From positions 620,001 through 684,000 of the forward strand of contig CM056728.1 of NCBI GenBank assembly GCA_029844215.1: a DNA stretch of 64,000 nt. The letters are read 5' to 3'. Origin of the DNA: Przewalskia tangutica. Taxonomy: Eukaryota > Streptophyta > Magnoliopsida > Solanales > Solanaceae. The notes under the pieces were generated by a model. It was given only the letters and a program-made list of their open reading frames with translations, did no database searches and was not told the origin of the DNA. Numbering within the stretch: position 1 is the first letter of the stretch; every line of letters starts with the position of its first letter. Below, piece after piece: positions 1 through 10,990 of this stretch. A program made the translations under genes and the position numbers.

Positions 1-2841
1 CTTGTGCTTCAATACCTCGTCCATAAGACGGTAAGGCTTCAACTATATCCCAATGAGCATAATCCTGCATTGCAAGAACATATACTTAAATATGATATGT
101 GCATGATCCAATGCATATGTAAAATGATTGAGACCTGAAGTTAGTCCCTAACATCATAATGCATCTACAAACATTATAATTTGATTATTAGGAGGATATT
201 ATAAATAGATTGAAGGGGAGCCTTGGCGTAACTGGTAAAGTTGTTGTCATGTGACTAGGAGGTCATGGGTTCAAGCCGTGGAAACAGCCTCTTGCAGAAA
301 TGGTACCGGTAGCGTACAATAGACACTTGTGGTCCGGCCCTTCCCGTTACCCCGCGCATAGTGGGAGCTTACTGCACCGGACTGCCCTATTAGGAGGTTA
401 TGACAAAATATTACTCCCTCCGTCCCAATTTATGAGAAGATGTTTGCCTGGGACGGAGTTTATGAAGGGAAGAAAGATTTTTGAAACTTGTGGCCTAAAA
501 TAAGTCAAAAATATTTGTGTGGCTAGAAATCATCTCACTGTAAAATGAAAAATTTAAAGTAAAATGTTACTAAATATAGAAAGGTGTAATTCTTTTTTAT
601 ACAAACTAAAAAGGAAAGAGTGTCACATAAATTGAAACATTTCTATTATATTATGCAGACATACCACTTGTGATCTACCCTTCTATGGCAGAACATGTAT
701 CATCTTCCCTGTTAGAGTTACCATGAATGTAGCAAGAGTTGAATGTATTTTATAAACAGTTAAAACACATCACCTCATCACTAAGTGTTACAAGTTCTCG
801 TACTAATCATTTCTTTTCCCAATAATTAATGCTTCGGCTATTGAAATACAGTAGCAACCTTTCTTTTTCATTTTATAACCGTGGTGTCCGGGCCAGATTG
901 CGTGCACCTCTACTAATTCCAGGGGATATATACTACCTCTCACCAGCAACACAGGTACATTACAGGTAACCTTGTCCCCCAAGGCTTAGAAAAATGGGAA
1001 GAAATCACCTAATCTCCGTTGGGATTTGAACCTGAGACCTCATAGTTCTCCTCTCACTTCATTGACTACTAGGCCACACCCTTGGAGCTACAGTAGCAGC
1101 CTTTCTATCTCCATTAACACAAAAAAATCTAAATAAGCTGGAAGTTCAGAACCTGTCAAGGCGCTAACCTGTGATCCCAGAATAACGGCTTCTTTTTCAA
1201 GGAAGAGAGTAAGGTGACTGGTAAGCTTTATGCTTCCAGTCAGCCACCTGCCAGCTGGAACATAGAGCTGGGCCCCGCCTTTGTCAGCAAAGGACTTGAG
1301 ATAGAAAATGGCATTCTGGAAGGCCACAGTATTTAGAGTCTCCCCATCACCCACAGCTCCAAAGTCCAACACTGATGCACTGTGAGGTCTGGGTTTCAAA
1401 GGCTTGTTGAATTCACATTCTCCATGAAATTGAGCTTCCGTATGTTCTACATTGTGACTTAATCCCAATAATAAAACTAGCACTGCCTGGAAAAGAGAAG
1501 CAAAAAGGAAATGGTAAACCTTTCAGTATCCAGGCATTTACTACTGCTAGACCATTCATATGTTGTAAGTTAATCTCCTCAATAATCAATTAAATATACA
1601 GGCAAGAGATCCACACAAAGAAAAGCAGAAATTGGTCTGTTAACAAGCTAGCGATACAATATCAATGGTTCCGTGTCCTCCAACGTTATATAGAAAATTT
1701 TCATTCTAGCATTTTCCACATAAAAAGAACAAAAAGAAAATTTCAGTCGTTTCGGCTTTTTTTTATCTATCAACATTTTTGTTGGATGCAGATGCTTGAG
1801 GAATATAAGAATATAAAGAAACATAAACCACGGTGTTGCACACTTAGGCAAAAACTATAGTTAAAAACATTACTTGTCGACATTCTATAACGAGTAGGTT
1901 CGAAAAGCCCCAAGTAAAATACAAAAAAGCTCCTATAAATGAAAATGTCACAAAGGATTTAGACCAAACCAGTACAAAGAGCTCAACTAGATAACCCTTT
2001 CTTTTTTCATTTTCAAAAATAAAGAAACCTTGACTGATAGCAAGCAACTACCAACAACAACAACAACGTACCCAGTGTAATCTCATAGAGTGGGGTCGGG
2101 GAGTGTTAGATGTACGCAGACTTTACCCCTAACTTTTTTGGGTAGAAAGGTTGTTTCTGATAAGGAAAGAAAAGAAATAGCAAGTAACCAAAAAAAAGTT
2201 TTCAATGAAGCCAAAAACACTAAGCTATGTACATAAATTTACAAGCTTTGTGTAATTCAAATAACTAAAGTAACCAATTGTATATCAATTGCAGCTTCAT
2301 ATCAGATCCCTCTATCAATATTTATGAGCTAAAAAATAAAAATATAGTTTTTCCACTTACAAAACAAGTTCAATATTTATCAGCTTCAAGATTTTGCATT
2401 TTTTACCATCTTTTTTTTTTCCTAGAATGAACTTGTTGTGTAACAACAACTAACATACCCAGTGTAATTACACAAGGTGAGGTCTAGGGAGATAGAGTGT
2501 AAGCAGATTTTACCGCTATCATGGTAGAGATGTTGTTTTCGATAGCTCAAAGAAATGCAAATAAAAACACAACAGTCAGTAAAGAACTTGTTTTGTAAGT
2601 GGGAAGGAATATATTTTTGAATTTTTAGCTCCAAGATTCAATTTTTAGCACAAATTTTGCAAGAAAATTGAATACCCAGTACTAAAATCACATCAACAAG
2701 TCAATTAGGTACATCAAACAAAGATGAATATTCACTTTACTGGAAATAGATGCTGCTAATGTAATTAAAATTGAAAATTTTAACTTGTAAAAATTCTAGA
2801 AAAAATTAATTAAATAAAAACGTACTTACTAGACCCTTCAT
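1..2841 (-). CDS. GH28 polygalacturonase-like protein, 5' part (runs off left edge)
   Basis: This is the N-terminal part of a secreted pectin-degrading enzyme of glycoside hydrolase family 28. Coding exons read on the minus strand are 2841-2830 (ATG AAG GGT CTA, followed by a perfect GTAAGT donor), 1486-1169 (after a pyrimidine tract and CAG) and 64-1 (continues outside). All junctions are phase 0. The protein starts MKGLAVLVLLLGLSHNVEH, a hydrophobic signal peptide, followed by a Cys-containing stretch and the family block VLDFGAVGDGETLNTVAFQ, then GGAQLYVPAGRWLTGS. Exon 3 gives DYAHWDIVEALPSYGRG, typical of the clade of 'probable polygalacturonases' near Arabidopsis At3g62110. The catalytic motifs (NTD, GDD, GHG, RIK) would lie outside the window, so activity cannot be judged. 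The GTG-initiated frame at 1483 is not the start; the tiny upstream exon supplies the ATG. Intron 1 (1487-2829) and intron 2 (65-1168) carry SINE and MITE insertions. Confidence 0.85.
217..410 (+). repeat. tRNA-derived SINE (Au-like)
   Basis: The sequence begins GGGGAGCCTTGGCG, contains an A-box-like CTTGGCGTAACTGGTAAAG and a B-box-like GGGTTCAAGCCGTGG, then GAAACAGCCTCTTGCAGAAAT and a 3' part with ACCGGACTGCCC. This layout matches the widespread Au SINE family of angiosperms as I remember it. It lies in intron 2 of the polygalacturonase gene, antisense to the gene. Confidence 0.75.
411..655. repeat. Stowaway/mariner-type MITE (degenerate)
   Basis: Starts with TACTCCCTCCGTCCCAATTT, the well-known terminal repeat of plant Stowaway-like MITEs, and directly abuts the SINE. 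The right end is decayed near 640-655, where a faint inverted counterpart (CATAAATTGAAAC) can be seen. Boundaries are approximate. Confidence 0.5.
865..1089 (-). repeat. tRNA-derived SINE with 17-bp target duplication
   Basis: Read on the minus strand it starts TCCAAGGGTGTGGCCTAGTA (A-box region), has the B-box-like CAGGTTCAAATCCCAACG, and ends GGCCCGGACACCACGGTTAT before a T-rich/A-rich tail. It is flanked by ACAGTAGCAACCTTTCT (848-864) and ACAGTAGCAGCCTTTCT (1090-1106), a 17-bp target duplication with one mismatch. This organisation is typical of the TS/SolS-type SINEs of Solanaceae. It lies in intron 2 of the polygalacturonase gene, same strand as the gene. Confidence 0.8.
2050..2175 (+). 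repeat. Short dispersed SINE-like repeat, copy 1
   Basis: Starts with an ACAACAACAAC run, then GTACCCAGTGTAATCTCATA, GTGGGGTCGGGGAG, GTACGCAGACTTTACCCCTA and GGTTGTTTCTGATA. This is a very common short element of Solanaceae genomes; six copies occur in this window, all in the same orientation. This copy lies in intron 1 of the polygalacturonase gene. Confidence 0.65.
2441..2555 (+). repeat. Short dispersed SINE-like repeat, copy 2
   Basis: Second copy of the CCCAGTGTAAT repeat: AACAACAACTAACATACCCA at the start, then GAGGTCTAGGGAG, a diverged GTAAGCAGATTTTACC block and GATGTTGTTTTCGATAG. It is about 390 bp from copy 1 in the same intron. Confidence 0.6.
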
Positions 2842-2990
2842 AAATGTGTTATCTTTAATTCAGAAATGTAGATTAGTCTCTTCTTCTAAGCTTCTGTTAC
2901 ACTGTAGAGTGAAGAGAGAGAGAGAGGAAGAAGAAGGTGTAATTGAATAATGCTAATGATTAGTGTTCAATTAAAGAGTGAATAAAAATA
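2842..2990 (-). promoter_or_regulatory. 5' leader and proximal promoter of the polygalacturonase gene
   Basis: Upstream of the ATG at 2841 the minus strand carries a CT-rich tract (complement of the GA run at 2909-2932), a common plant 5' leader feature. No clear TATA box is visible; the sequence turns AT-rich beyond 2950. Confidence 0.4.
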
Positions 2991-3563
2991 CTCTTTTTTC
3001 CCTCCTTTAAAAATATTTCATGTCCTAATTTTACAAAATGTTTTTGGGATTTAATTTAATTTCAAATTATTTGTCGTAGTTTCTAAAAATAATTATTTCT
3101 CATCTAGAAATTCAAGACAAAATTCATTAGATTTTTTTTTTCATTTTCTCCTTAATAGTATTTTTTTAAGATTATAAACACCTCAATTATTGAGAAATGA
3201 TATATAAATAGAGTAAATATTAGATGAAGAGAGAAGTCAATTTAGTCATTTGCACGTCCCTTAAAAAATATTAATTTCTACGCAAAAATAAATAATTTGA
3301 TTAAAATACCCCTAACTAAATAGGTATTGAGATTTGGGAATCTAACACTTATAAGGACAAATTTTGAAAAAAGGTTAATTCTTTTTTATTTTGTAAGTGA
3401 ACACTCTTTTAGAACCAAAAAATAATGACAAAGTAGACATTCTTTTTTATCCGGAAAGATTAAAATATAAATAAAGATAAAATAGTCAAAATGTCTTCTA
3501 ATTAATATTTTCTTAAGAAAATATAAAAGAGAAACACAGAGATAATTTGAGACGGAGGGAGTA
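2990..3563. repeat. Probable MITE, degenerate
   Basis: The right end at about 3550-3563 reads GAGACGGAGGGAGTA, the inverse of the Stowaway-type end TACTCCCTCCGTC. A weak counterpart TACTCTTTTTTCCCTCC lies near 2989. The AT-rich interior has no coding capacity. Confidence 0.35.
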
Positions 3564-3725
3564 TATGATATTAATATTACTTAATTAAAGATGAACTAAT
3601 ACTATGTATTTCACTTCAAGTTGTATTAATAACTTACCATAACCAAAACTTAATAGTAGTAAATTGCCGACAGGTTATATCAGCTCAACAACGGTTCAGT
3701 ACACTGAGAAATAGAGAATATGAAT

Positions 3726-4160
3726 CCCCGGGCATAGTCCAATGGCAAAGGAGGGGTTTAAGGCGCTCTGGACACTTACAGCGTGGGATCGATTCTCATT
3801 GAGAGCATTTTGTTCTCTTCTGGGGTTGATCCTTGTAGGTGCTATCAGTTGTCTGTTCTTAAAAAAAACAACCTTGAACAAGATATTGGGAGGAAGATTG
3901 CAAGAAAATGTCAGAGGAACGAATAAAACCAGTCGGGGACTCAGAATGATGAAAAAGTCTAATTGGATACGGGGATATTTAGCTATTTAGCCTTAGAGAA
4001 AGGTGACTTGGTAAGACCAGAATCTGGAACAGAGATTGGATGAAGAATTGCTTTTTCTGGTTATTGGAGCACGCCCCACGATTTAGTGGTAGTAGTGTTG
4101 AGAGACCGGTACTACGACCTCCACGACTAATCTGGCGCAAGTCGGGGACTGGATATCAAA
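3726..4160 (+). repeat. tRNA-related SINE-like element
   Basis: Starts CCCCGGGCATAGTCCAATGG with an A-box-like segment and has a B-box-like GTGGGATCGATTCTC about 60 bp further. A second module includes GCACGCCCCACGATTTAGTG and ends with CGGGGACTGGATATC and an A-run. The short open frames in it are not genes. Confidence 0.5.
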
Positions 4161-4809
4161 AAAAATGTGGACATGTTTGACCACAAGGTGTGTGTAATAA
4201 TCTAACGCGTTTAACTTTTATATAGTGATAATCTAAATTTTTAATAGTAACAATAATATTTTTATTCCCTCAACTATGAATGAAATTTACTTTTAGCCCA
4301 GTTACCAGTAAATCTTCTTTAATTTTCAATTTTGTTAAAAATGTGTGGTTTTTGGTCCTATATTGGAAGTACTATAATATATATATATACATTATTTTTA
4401 AATTATATTACCCTCAAATATGGAGTAATAATACAAATTTAACATAATATAATATATGATAGCCAAATTGTAATGTTATAATTGGGTAATTTTGTAAGGA
4501 CTATACAGGGGTTTTCTCGGGCCTATTCATATAGTACCTAGCGTAATTCTATAATATATGGGACTTCGGGGCTCTCCAATTTAGGTAGGTTCATAGTTCC
4601 GGAATTTATACGCGAATCAAGATCGATAAAAGGAAGTTTTACAATCATGTGTCGAATCTTACTCAGTGGAATATGGAGGTACTTATGACTAGATGGGCCA
4701 ATATGATCTTTCACAATAAAGCGATAGATGAAACTGTCATGAAACGACTTACAGAATTTCAACTTTTTATTCAATTCAAAATTCAAATTGAAGTATGATA
4801 CTTTTCTAA
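4161..4809. other. AT-rich intergenic sequence, no gene seen
   Basis: Includes an (AT)n microsatellite near 4375-4390. No supported coding or RNA feature was found. Confidence 0.6.
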
Positions 4810-5023
4810 TATTATAATAGGTTAGGTCTGTTTATGATAATATAGGACTTGGTAATATATGATTTGTAGTTCCATTAGAATAGGGTTACCTTTTACCCTA
4901 TTAGACTGAGTAAAAGAGGATCTTACATCTATATAAGGATGTCATTATGATGAATGGAAAGCAAAAAGAATTCTCTCATTATTCTTGTATCTCTAAATTC
5001 TCGTCTTTGTCTCGATTTTAACG
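4810..5023 (+). repeat. 5' LTR of Copia element 1
   Basis: 214 bp, uninterrupted. Matches the right LTR from GGTTAGGTCTGTTTATG to CTCGATTTTAAC. The terminal TG is mutated to TA. Confidence 0.85.
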
Positions 5024-5065
5024 TGGTATCAGAGTTACGTTAAAAAAATACAAAATCCTAAAACA

Positions 5066-6186
5066 ATGACAGATGACGGTAAACAAACCGGCGATACCAG
5101 CAAAGGAATTGTCGTTGAAGAAAACAAAACCCAAAAGAAAATCTCTCCCTATGACAATACGTCGAATAAACCTGGATTTGTAGTGACACAGGTCCAATTG
5201 AAGGGGAAAATTATGAAGAATGAGCTAGATCCATGAGGACAACCCTAAGAACAAGAAAGAAGTTTGGCTTCGTCGACGGTACAATAAAAAAATGGACGAA
5301 GGGTCGCTAGACTTGGAATATTGGTGGATTATAAACTCATTATTGGTGTTGTGGATTCGCAACACTATAGAACCGATGTTTCGCTCAAAAACTACACATA
5401 AAGAGAAAATGGAAGAATTATAAACGAGCATCCGAGAGCGGTTCGCCGTTATTAATGGCCCACGAATGCAACAACTAAAGGCGAAATTATCGGAGTGCAA
5501 GCAAAATGGAATGACCATAGTGGATTACTATGGAAAACTCACTAAGCTATGGGAGAAATTGGAAAATTACGAATAGATCCCAACTTGTACGTGCGAAAAG
5601 TGCACGTGCAATCTAGGAACAGTCCTAGAAGTCAAAAGAGAAAAAGAAAAAGTGCATATTTTACTCGTGGGATTGGATGAAGGAACGTACGAAACGGTGA
5701 GGTCGAACATATTGACCCAGGAACCGTTGCAATCATTAAACAAGATCTATTCGAAGTTGGTGCAAGAAGAGCGTGTGAGATGAGTCACACGTAAAATAGA
5801 GGGCCGGAGTGAAATTATGATTTTTGTCGTACAGTAAAGAAACCCTTATCGTGACCAAGAAAAAAGAAAAAATAATGATGTATTCTGCACACATTGTAAG
5901 AGATCCGGACATGTTGTAGACGGATATTTTAGACTCATTGGTTATCTGAATTGGTGGCCAGAAAATAAAACAAAACGAGAAAATCAGAGGAAGATGACGA
6001 GGACAGCAACAATAACAAATGGGTGGATTGGGATCCGGTCGTGGAAGAGGTAACTACCGGACTAACATCGTGATTGTCAAAGAAGGAACTCAAACAGAGA
6101 CAGAATCAGTGAACACGTGTGGCACAGGACTTCACAATTTGAGCGATGAGATCCGAAAGACTATGATTCGCGTGTTGAATTCCTAG
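5066..6186 (+). pseudogene. Copia element 1 gag remnant
   Basis: Starts at ATG 5066, 28 bp past the primer-binding site. Frame-shifted and stop-containing; about 300 codons of gag-like sequence. Near 5884-5960 a zinc-knuckle remnant reads CTHCKRSGHVVDGY, in which the last cysteine of the C-C-H-C set has become glycine. Confidence 0.7.
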
Positions 6187-6747
6187 AGAATAAATCTGAA
6201 TGGAAAGATAGATAGTAAGACCGATAGTAAGACCGAAAACTCATCCTGGATCATAAACACTGGAGTTACAAATTATGTGACATGTAATCCGGAGGAACCG
6301 AGCAATAAGCGAGACATTCCCAAGTGTTCGGTTGGTCTTCCAAACAGAACTAGCTCGGTGGCTATAAAAGAAGGAACAATTAGGCTGAATGATAGGATAT
6401 GATTGAAGAATGTTTTTTATGTTCAAAATTTGACATGTAATTTAATTTCTGTATCACAACTAGTTGATTGTTTTGATTGTGACATTAATAGAATTATGTG
6501 TGTTATATTGAACTTCGCCACGAGGAAGCTGATTGGAAAGGGGTGAGCGTTGAGGTGGACTTTACTATTTTCAAAATATGGCGTTGATACGGGCTATGAA
6601 GGTAGAGATAGTTGATTGATTCGGTCTTTGGCACAAACGGTTGGGTCATCCTTCAACACAAGTAACGAAGTCTATTACGACATTAGGCTTAAAGGACAAT
6701 TGTGATATATTAGATAGAGAATGTGATGTGTTCAAACAAGCAAACAA

Positions 6748-7101
6748 ATGATAAGTATTTTTTCTTTAAGTGATAATATTAATTTGGATACTTTTGAGAT
6801 GATACATTGCAATTTATGGGGAACATATAGAACCCCTTCCTCTTGTGATGCATCATATTTTTTTACTATTGTGGATGATCGTTCACGAGCCGTGTGGATC
6901 TTTTTCTTAGTTGATAAGAAAGAAGTATCTCAAACCTTGAAGAATTTCTTTGCTCTTGTGGAGAGGCAGTTCAAAAAAATGGTGAAGATAGTTAGAAGTG
7001 ATAACAGAACTGAGTTTACGTGTATGAAGACTTACTTCTTCGAACATAGAATTTTGTTTCAAATATCTTGCAAAGGGACACCTCAAATATCTTGCAACTG
7101 A
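6748..7101 (+). pseudogene. Copia element 1 integrase core fragment
   Basis: The open frame contains FFTIVDDRSRAVWIFF and KIVRSDNRTEF, the two aspartate blocks of the retroviral-type integrase core (rve). The sequence leaves the integrase pattern near 7080, just before the foreign block. Confidence 0.8.
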
Positions 7102-7486
7102 CAGTACACTGCCTCGTTTGCACGATCGTGCACCGGAGGGCCTGATCGCGACCCGATCGCGCAGACTGCATAATGCTCAGTAAAATGGGGATAACTCCTA
7201 GTACATCTCCGATTGATCTTCATAATATATGATTGGAAAGGTATTTCAAATACCTACAACTTTCATAGTTTTAGTTTTCTCAAATTCGTAACGCATCTAT
7301 CCGGAAAAACTTGGCATAAGTGAAACATATTTCAGACTTACATGAATTTAAGAGCTCTTATAAACTTTACTATTTGGTTTGACTTAAAATGACTATCTAT
7401 CACCCGAATTCATTCCGAATGGACTCACATAAATAAAATATGACACGTTAATACTCATTCAATTCATTCACACCTAAACCGAATTT
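7102..7486. other. Foreign block interrupting Copia element 1
   Basis: The sequence jumps from integrase into a GC-rich segment (CGATCGTGCACCGGAGGGCC, GATCGCGACCCGATCGCGC), then into non-coding sequence (TACATCTCCGATTGATCTTC), and returns to reverse transcriptase at 7487. The integrase tail and the N-terminal half of the reverse transcriptase are missing. No target duplication could be read, so it may be a replacement rather than a clean insertion. Confidence 0.55.
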
Positions 7487-8385
7487 ATGAAGTGTTACAC
7501 ATGTTTTCACATGAAGGATTTGGGCCATCTGAAGTACCTTATGGGAGTTGAAGTTGCACATGTACCAACTGGGTTGTTTCTCTGTCAACGAAAATATGTC
7601 TTGGATATAATTTTTGAATCTAGTTTACTGGGAGCTAAACCAATCAATACTCATATGAAACAGAATCATGATTTGACATTGGCCAAAAGAGCTAATTTAG
7701 GAGATCCGGAATCATACCGACATATGATTGGTAGACTAATATACCTTAGTTTCATGAGACCTGAGTTGTCGTATTGCGTGTATGTTTTGTCCCAACTAAT
7801 GCAGCAACCAAAGGAAGCACACTGGAACGCGACTTTCATTGTGGTGCAGTACTTGAGGAAGAACATAGGACAAGACATTGTGATGAGAAAAGATTGTGAT
7901 CTCCAGTTGTACGGATGATATGATTTGACTGGGTTGTATGTTCGTTAACTCAAAAATCACTTACTAATTGATTTATATCCCTCGAGAATTCACCCGTATC
8001 ATGAAAAATCAAGAAACAACACATTGTCTCTCGCTCGTCAGCATAGGCAGAATATCGGTCAATGACAATGTCAATCCATGAGTTGAAATAGTTAAAGGAA
8101 ATTTTACATAGTTTGGGTGTTGAACATAAATCTCTGGTGAAAATATATTGTGATAGTCAAGAAACATCGTATATTGCGCGAAATCTGATTTTTTATGAAC
8201 AGACTAAACACATTGAAGTCGATTGTCACTATGTCTGGAACGCGCTCTAATCCGGAATAATACTTCTCAGTCATGTGTCAACCAGTGAGCAATTGGCCGA
8301 TGTGTTTACAAAGATTTTGGGCAAATCACAACATGAATATTTACTTGGCAAGTTGGACATTCGAGACCCTCATGCTCCAACTTGA
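7487..8385 (+). pseudogene. Copia element 1 reverse transcriptase C-terminus and RNase H
   Basis: An open frame of 143 codons has MKDLGHLKYLMGVEVA and the GLFLCQRKYVLDII block, typical of the Copia RT thumb region. After a stop near 7918 the RNase H region continues in broken frames with YCDSQETSYIARN, TKHIEVDCHYV and EQLADVFTK, ending just before the polypurine tract GAGGTGGGG. Confidence 0.8.
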
Positions 8386-8396
8386 GGTGGGGTATA

Positions 8397-8780
8397 TATT
8401 AGAATAAGTTAGGTCTATTTATTGTAATATAAAATTGATAATTATGGTAATATATGATTTATAGTCCTATTAAAATAGAGTTACCTTTTATCCTATTAGA
8501 CCGGGAAAAAGAGGCAAACAACAACAACAACATATCTAGTGAAATCTCACACTGTGGGTCTGGGGAGGGTAGAGTGTACACAAACCTTATATCCACTTTG
8601 ATAGATAGAGCGATTGTTTTCGGGAGACCGTCGGCTCAAGACAAAGCATAATCATAAGCTGATCGAAAAAAATAGGATCTTACATTTATTTAAGGAGTTC
8701 ATTATGATGAATGAATAGTAGAAAAAATTCTCCTATTATTCTTATCTCTCTAAATTATCGTATTTGTCTCGATTTTAACA
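8397..8780 (+). repeat. 3' LTR of Copia element 1, interrupted
   Basis: 384 bp including an insertion of about 150 bp at 8515-8665 that the 5' LTR lacks. Ends CTCGATTTTAACA. Confidence 0.85.
8515..8665 (+). repeat. Short dispersed SINE-like repeat, copy 3, inserted in an LTR
   Basis: CAAACAACAACAACATATC through CCGTCGGCTCAAGACAAAGC. The adjoining LTR sequence GAAAAAGAGG (8505-8514) is partly repeated after it (GAAAAAAATAGG from 8665), consistent with a target duplication. The empty site is preserved in the 5' LTR at 4914-4925, which shows that this repeat family moved. Confidence 0.75.
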
Positions 8781-9299
8781 TCTGATATACAAACATAGAG
8801 ATCAAAAGTACATAACAATCAATTGAATGTAAATCTACTTTGTCAAATATTAGAAGGACAAAAACTATTGTCAATATTCGAGGGGCTAAAACCAAAAAAA
8901 AAAAAAAAACTTTATTTGAGAGGTATTACATACATTATTTATCCTGTAACACGTTCATTGTTGTGATAATACTCACTAATTAATCGTGATTACACACATT
9001 AAATTTAAGTTAAATTCATAGTATTGACTAATAGGCATGACTTAAAGTCATAATACTCACTAATTAATCGTGATTACCGGTCATCCTCTCCTTGCTAGTT
9101 GCTGCACAATAGTAGCGTGATTTGGGTTGTCAAACTATTTTGTCTTTTGTGTTTTCATTTAAAAACATATAAGATAATTGATTTAATATTGTTTTAGAGA
9201 TATTAATTCATTTTATATTAAATTAGTCACGTAGTATATATAAATAATTTATTACTAATTTAGTAAATTATCATACCTACAATAATATTAAAATACGTA
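8781..9299. other. AT-rich intergenic sequence
   Basis: Contains a duplicated segment ATACTCACTAATTAATCGTG (8969 and 9052) and otherwise nothing I can support. Confidence 0.5.
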
Positions 9300-9900
9300 A
9301 ATTTAAAATTTGTGTGGATTTTCTTTCATACGGGCTGATCTTTAATTTTTGCCCTTCAATTGGCTGGTTTTTAACTTTTGTCCACGTTACTCATTTAATA
9401 AAAAAATTATGAATCAAAGTACCTTTTATTCGCAAGTTTACTAAATCAGAGATTCTAAATTCAAATTCTAGTAGAGGAAAAAAAAAGAATCGCAAGACAT
9501 TTTCATAGAAAGTATGCATGATCGACCAAATTTATATAGAAATTATGTCGTAAGGGGCATCATTTCTATGTAATTAAACTCTGTCTTCAAGCTATATATA
9601 AATTATACCTAGTTTCTATGTAACTAAACTTTATCTTCAGACATAGTTACATAGAAACTATGCCCTTTAAGACATAATCTCTATACAACTTTGACCGAAT
9701 AGACATAATTTTTATGAAATCTTGTCTCGCGGTTTGTCTTTTACTCTGTTGGGATTCGAATCCATAATTTAAGAGATATTTTCGGAGGTATAGTTACATA
9801 GAAATTATGCTCCTTAACTTTGGTCGAATAAACATATTTTTAATGAAAAATTATTTTATACATAATTCTTCCATTTTATTTTAAGCAAAGGTACTTGACT
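9300..9900. repeat. Dispersed repeat with internal palindrome, copy A
   Basis: Repeated motifs around TAGTTTCTATGTAACTAAAC and its inverse GTTACATAGAAACTATG form a foldback near 9600-9665, flanked by the motif CATACGGGCTGATCTTTAAT (from about 9328). A diverged inverted copy lies at 35740-36200 with GACTAGCCCGTATG. Non-coding. Confidence 0.5.
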
Positions 9901-10000
9901 CATACAAAATCTAAGAAATAAAGAAAGATTATTGAGTATATATAACAACAAGTCATTAAATAACTTTTTGTGAATACAATTTATTTAATTTTATTTTAGA

Positions 10001-10277
10001 AAAAAAGTTTAAATATGTCATCAAACTATAGAAAATGACTCATTTATGACACTCGTCAATAGTTTGGCTCATTTATGTCTCGTTGTTACCAAAATGGCGC
10101 ATCCATGTAATTTTTCATTAACGTCGGTTTTACAATACAATTTTCATTAATGCCGACGTTAACAAAAAAGACATGGATGAATCATTTTGGTAATATTAAT
10201 GACATAAATTAGTCAAACTACTTACGAGTGTCATAAATGAACCATTTCTGATAGTTCGATGACATATTTAAGTTTTT
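10001..10277. repeat. Foldback MITE, about 277 bp
   Basis: The left arm AAGTTTAAATATGTCATC, CATTTATGACACTCGT is matched in inverse by ACGAGTGTCATAAATG and GATGACATATTTAAG at the right end. The centre holds a second inverted pair around TTAACGTCGG / CCGACGTTAA. The element is almost entirely one inverted repeat with no coding potential. Confidence 0.7.
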
Positions 10278-10400
10278 CCCCTTTTATCTAAGTATCATAT
10301 AGAATATCTTTTTCCTGCAAAATTGAGTGATTTCTTTGTTAAAAGAATTACTCCGTTAGTAACTTTTATGGTACTTTAAAAAAAGTTGAATAATTATTTA

Positions 10401-10741
10401 TGTAAAGAATGAACCTTGAGTCTAACTCAACCCCAAAAGTTAGCTTGTAGAGTGAGGATTGTCCAAGTCCATATAAAGAGTCAACGTTCTCATTTCATAT
10501 TCGATGTGAGACTCTTAACACTCCCCGTATGCCCACACATTGTTAACTGGAGCGTGGACAATATAATTTGGGGGCCCAACATCGACGAACAAAGAGTTGA
10601 ATGAGTCTGACTCTGATACCATGTAAATGATAGCTATTGTGCCTAATTCAACCCCAAAAGCTAGGTTGTAGGGTGAGAATTGTCCAAATTTATATAAGGA
10701 GTCCACGTTACCATTCCATATCCGATGTGGAACTCTTAACA
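10401..10741 (-). mobile_element. TRIM-like miniature LTR retrotransposon, complete
   Basis: Two direct repeats of exactly 120 bp (10401-10520 and 10622-10741) surround a 101-bp interior. On the minus strand each repeat begins TGTTAAGAG and ends TTTACA. The interior starts directly with TGGTATCAGAGTCAG, a tRNA-Met primer-binding site, and ends with the purine-rich GGGCATACGGGGAG next to the second LTR. Flanking ATTTA (10396-10400) and ATTTC (10742-10746) fit a 5-bp target duplication with one change. It has no coding sequence, so it must have moved with enzymes from another element. Confidence 0.85.
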
Positions 10742-10990
10742 ATTTCGTAATAAGAAAATAATTTAGTAATTTGTGTAAAATGAAATTAAAATAGAATCTA
10801 ATGCAGATGGATTTCAAATGAACATAGTATAGACTTGTACCCTACGAGTTGTAGGATATTCAATTATGGACTGCATAGTTGTATTGTGCCCAATGGAAAA
10901 ATGATCCAACAGTGAGACTCACCTACCACTTAATTTAATTCCTCTACCAATCAAAGTTTCTTGTTTGATCCCTTTTTCTCCCTTCTACCT

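Larger units (their letters stand above)
4810..8780 (+). mobile_element. Ty1/Copia LTR retrotransposon 1, defective
   Basis: LTRs are at 4810-5023 and 8397-8780. The left LTR is followed immediately by a primer-binding site TGGTATCAGAGTTAC (tRNA-iMet type). Flanking pentamers TCTAA (4805-4809) and TCTGA (8781-8785) fit a target duplication with one change. Domains run gag, CCHC knuckle, integrase, reverse transcriptase, RNase H, the Copia order. All frames are broken; a foreign block of about 385 bp replaces the end of integrase and the start of the reverse transcriptase, and the 3' LTR carries a later SINE-like insertion. LTR divergence is clear by eye, so this is an old copy. Confidence 0.88.

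Noticed and set aside
217..4160. Possible tRNA genes at A/B-box pairs
   Set aside because: The boxes belong to longer SINE bodies with target duplications or 3' tails; no cloverleaf with an acceptor stem can be drawn.
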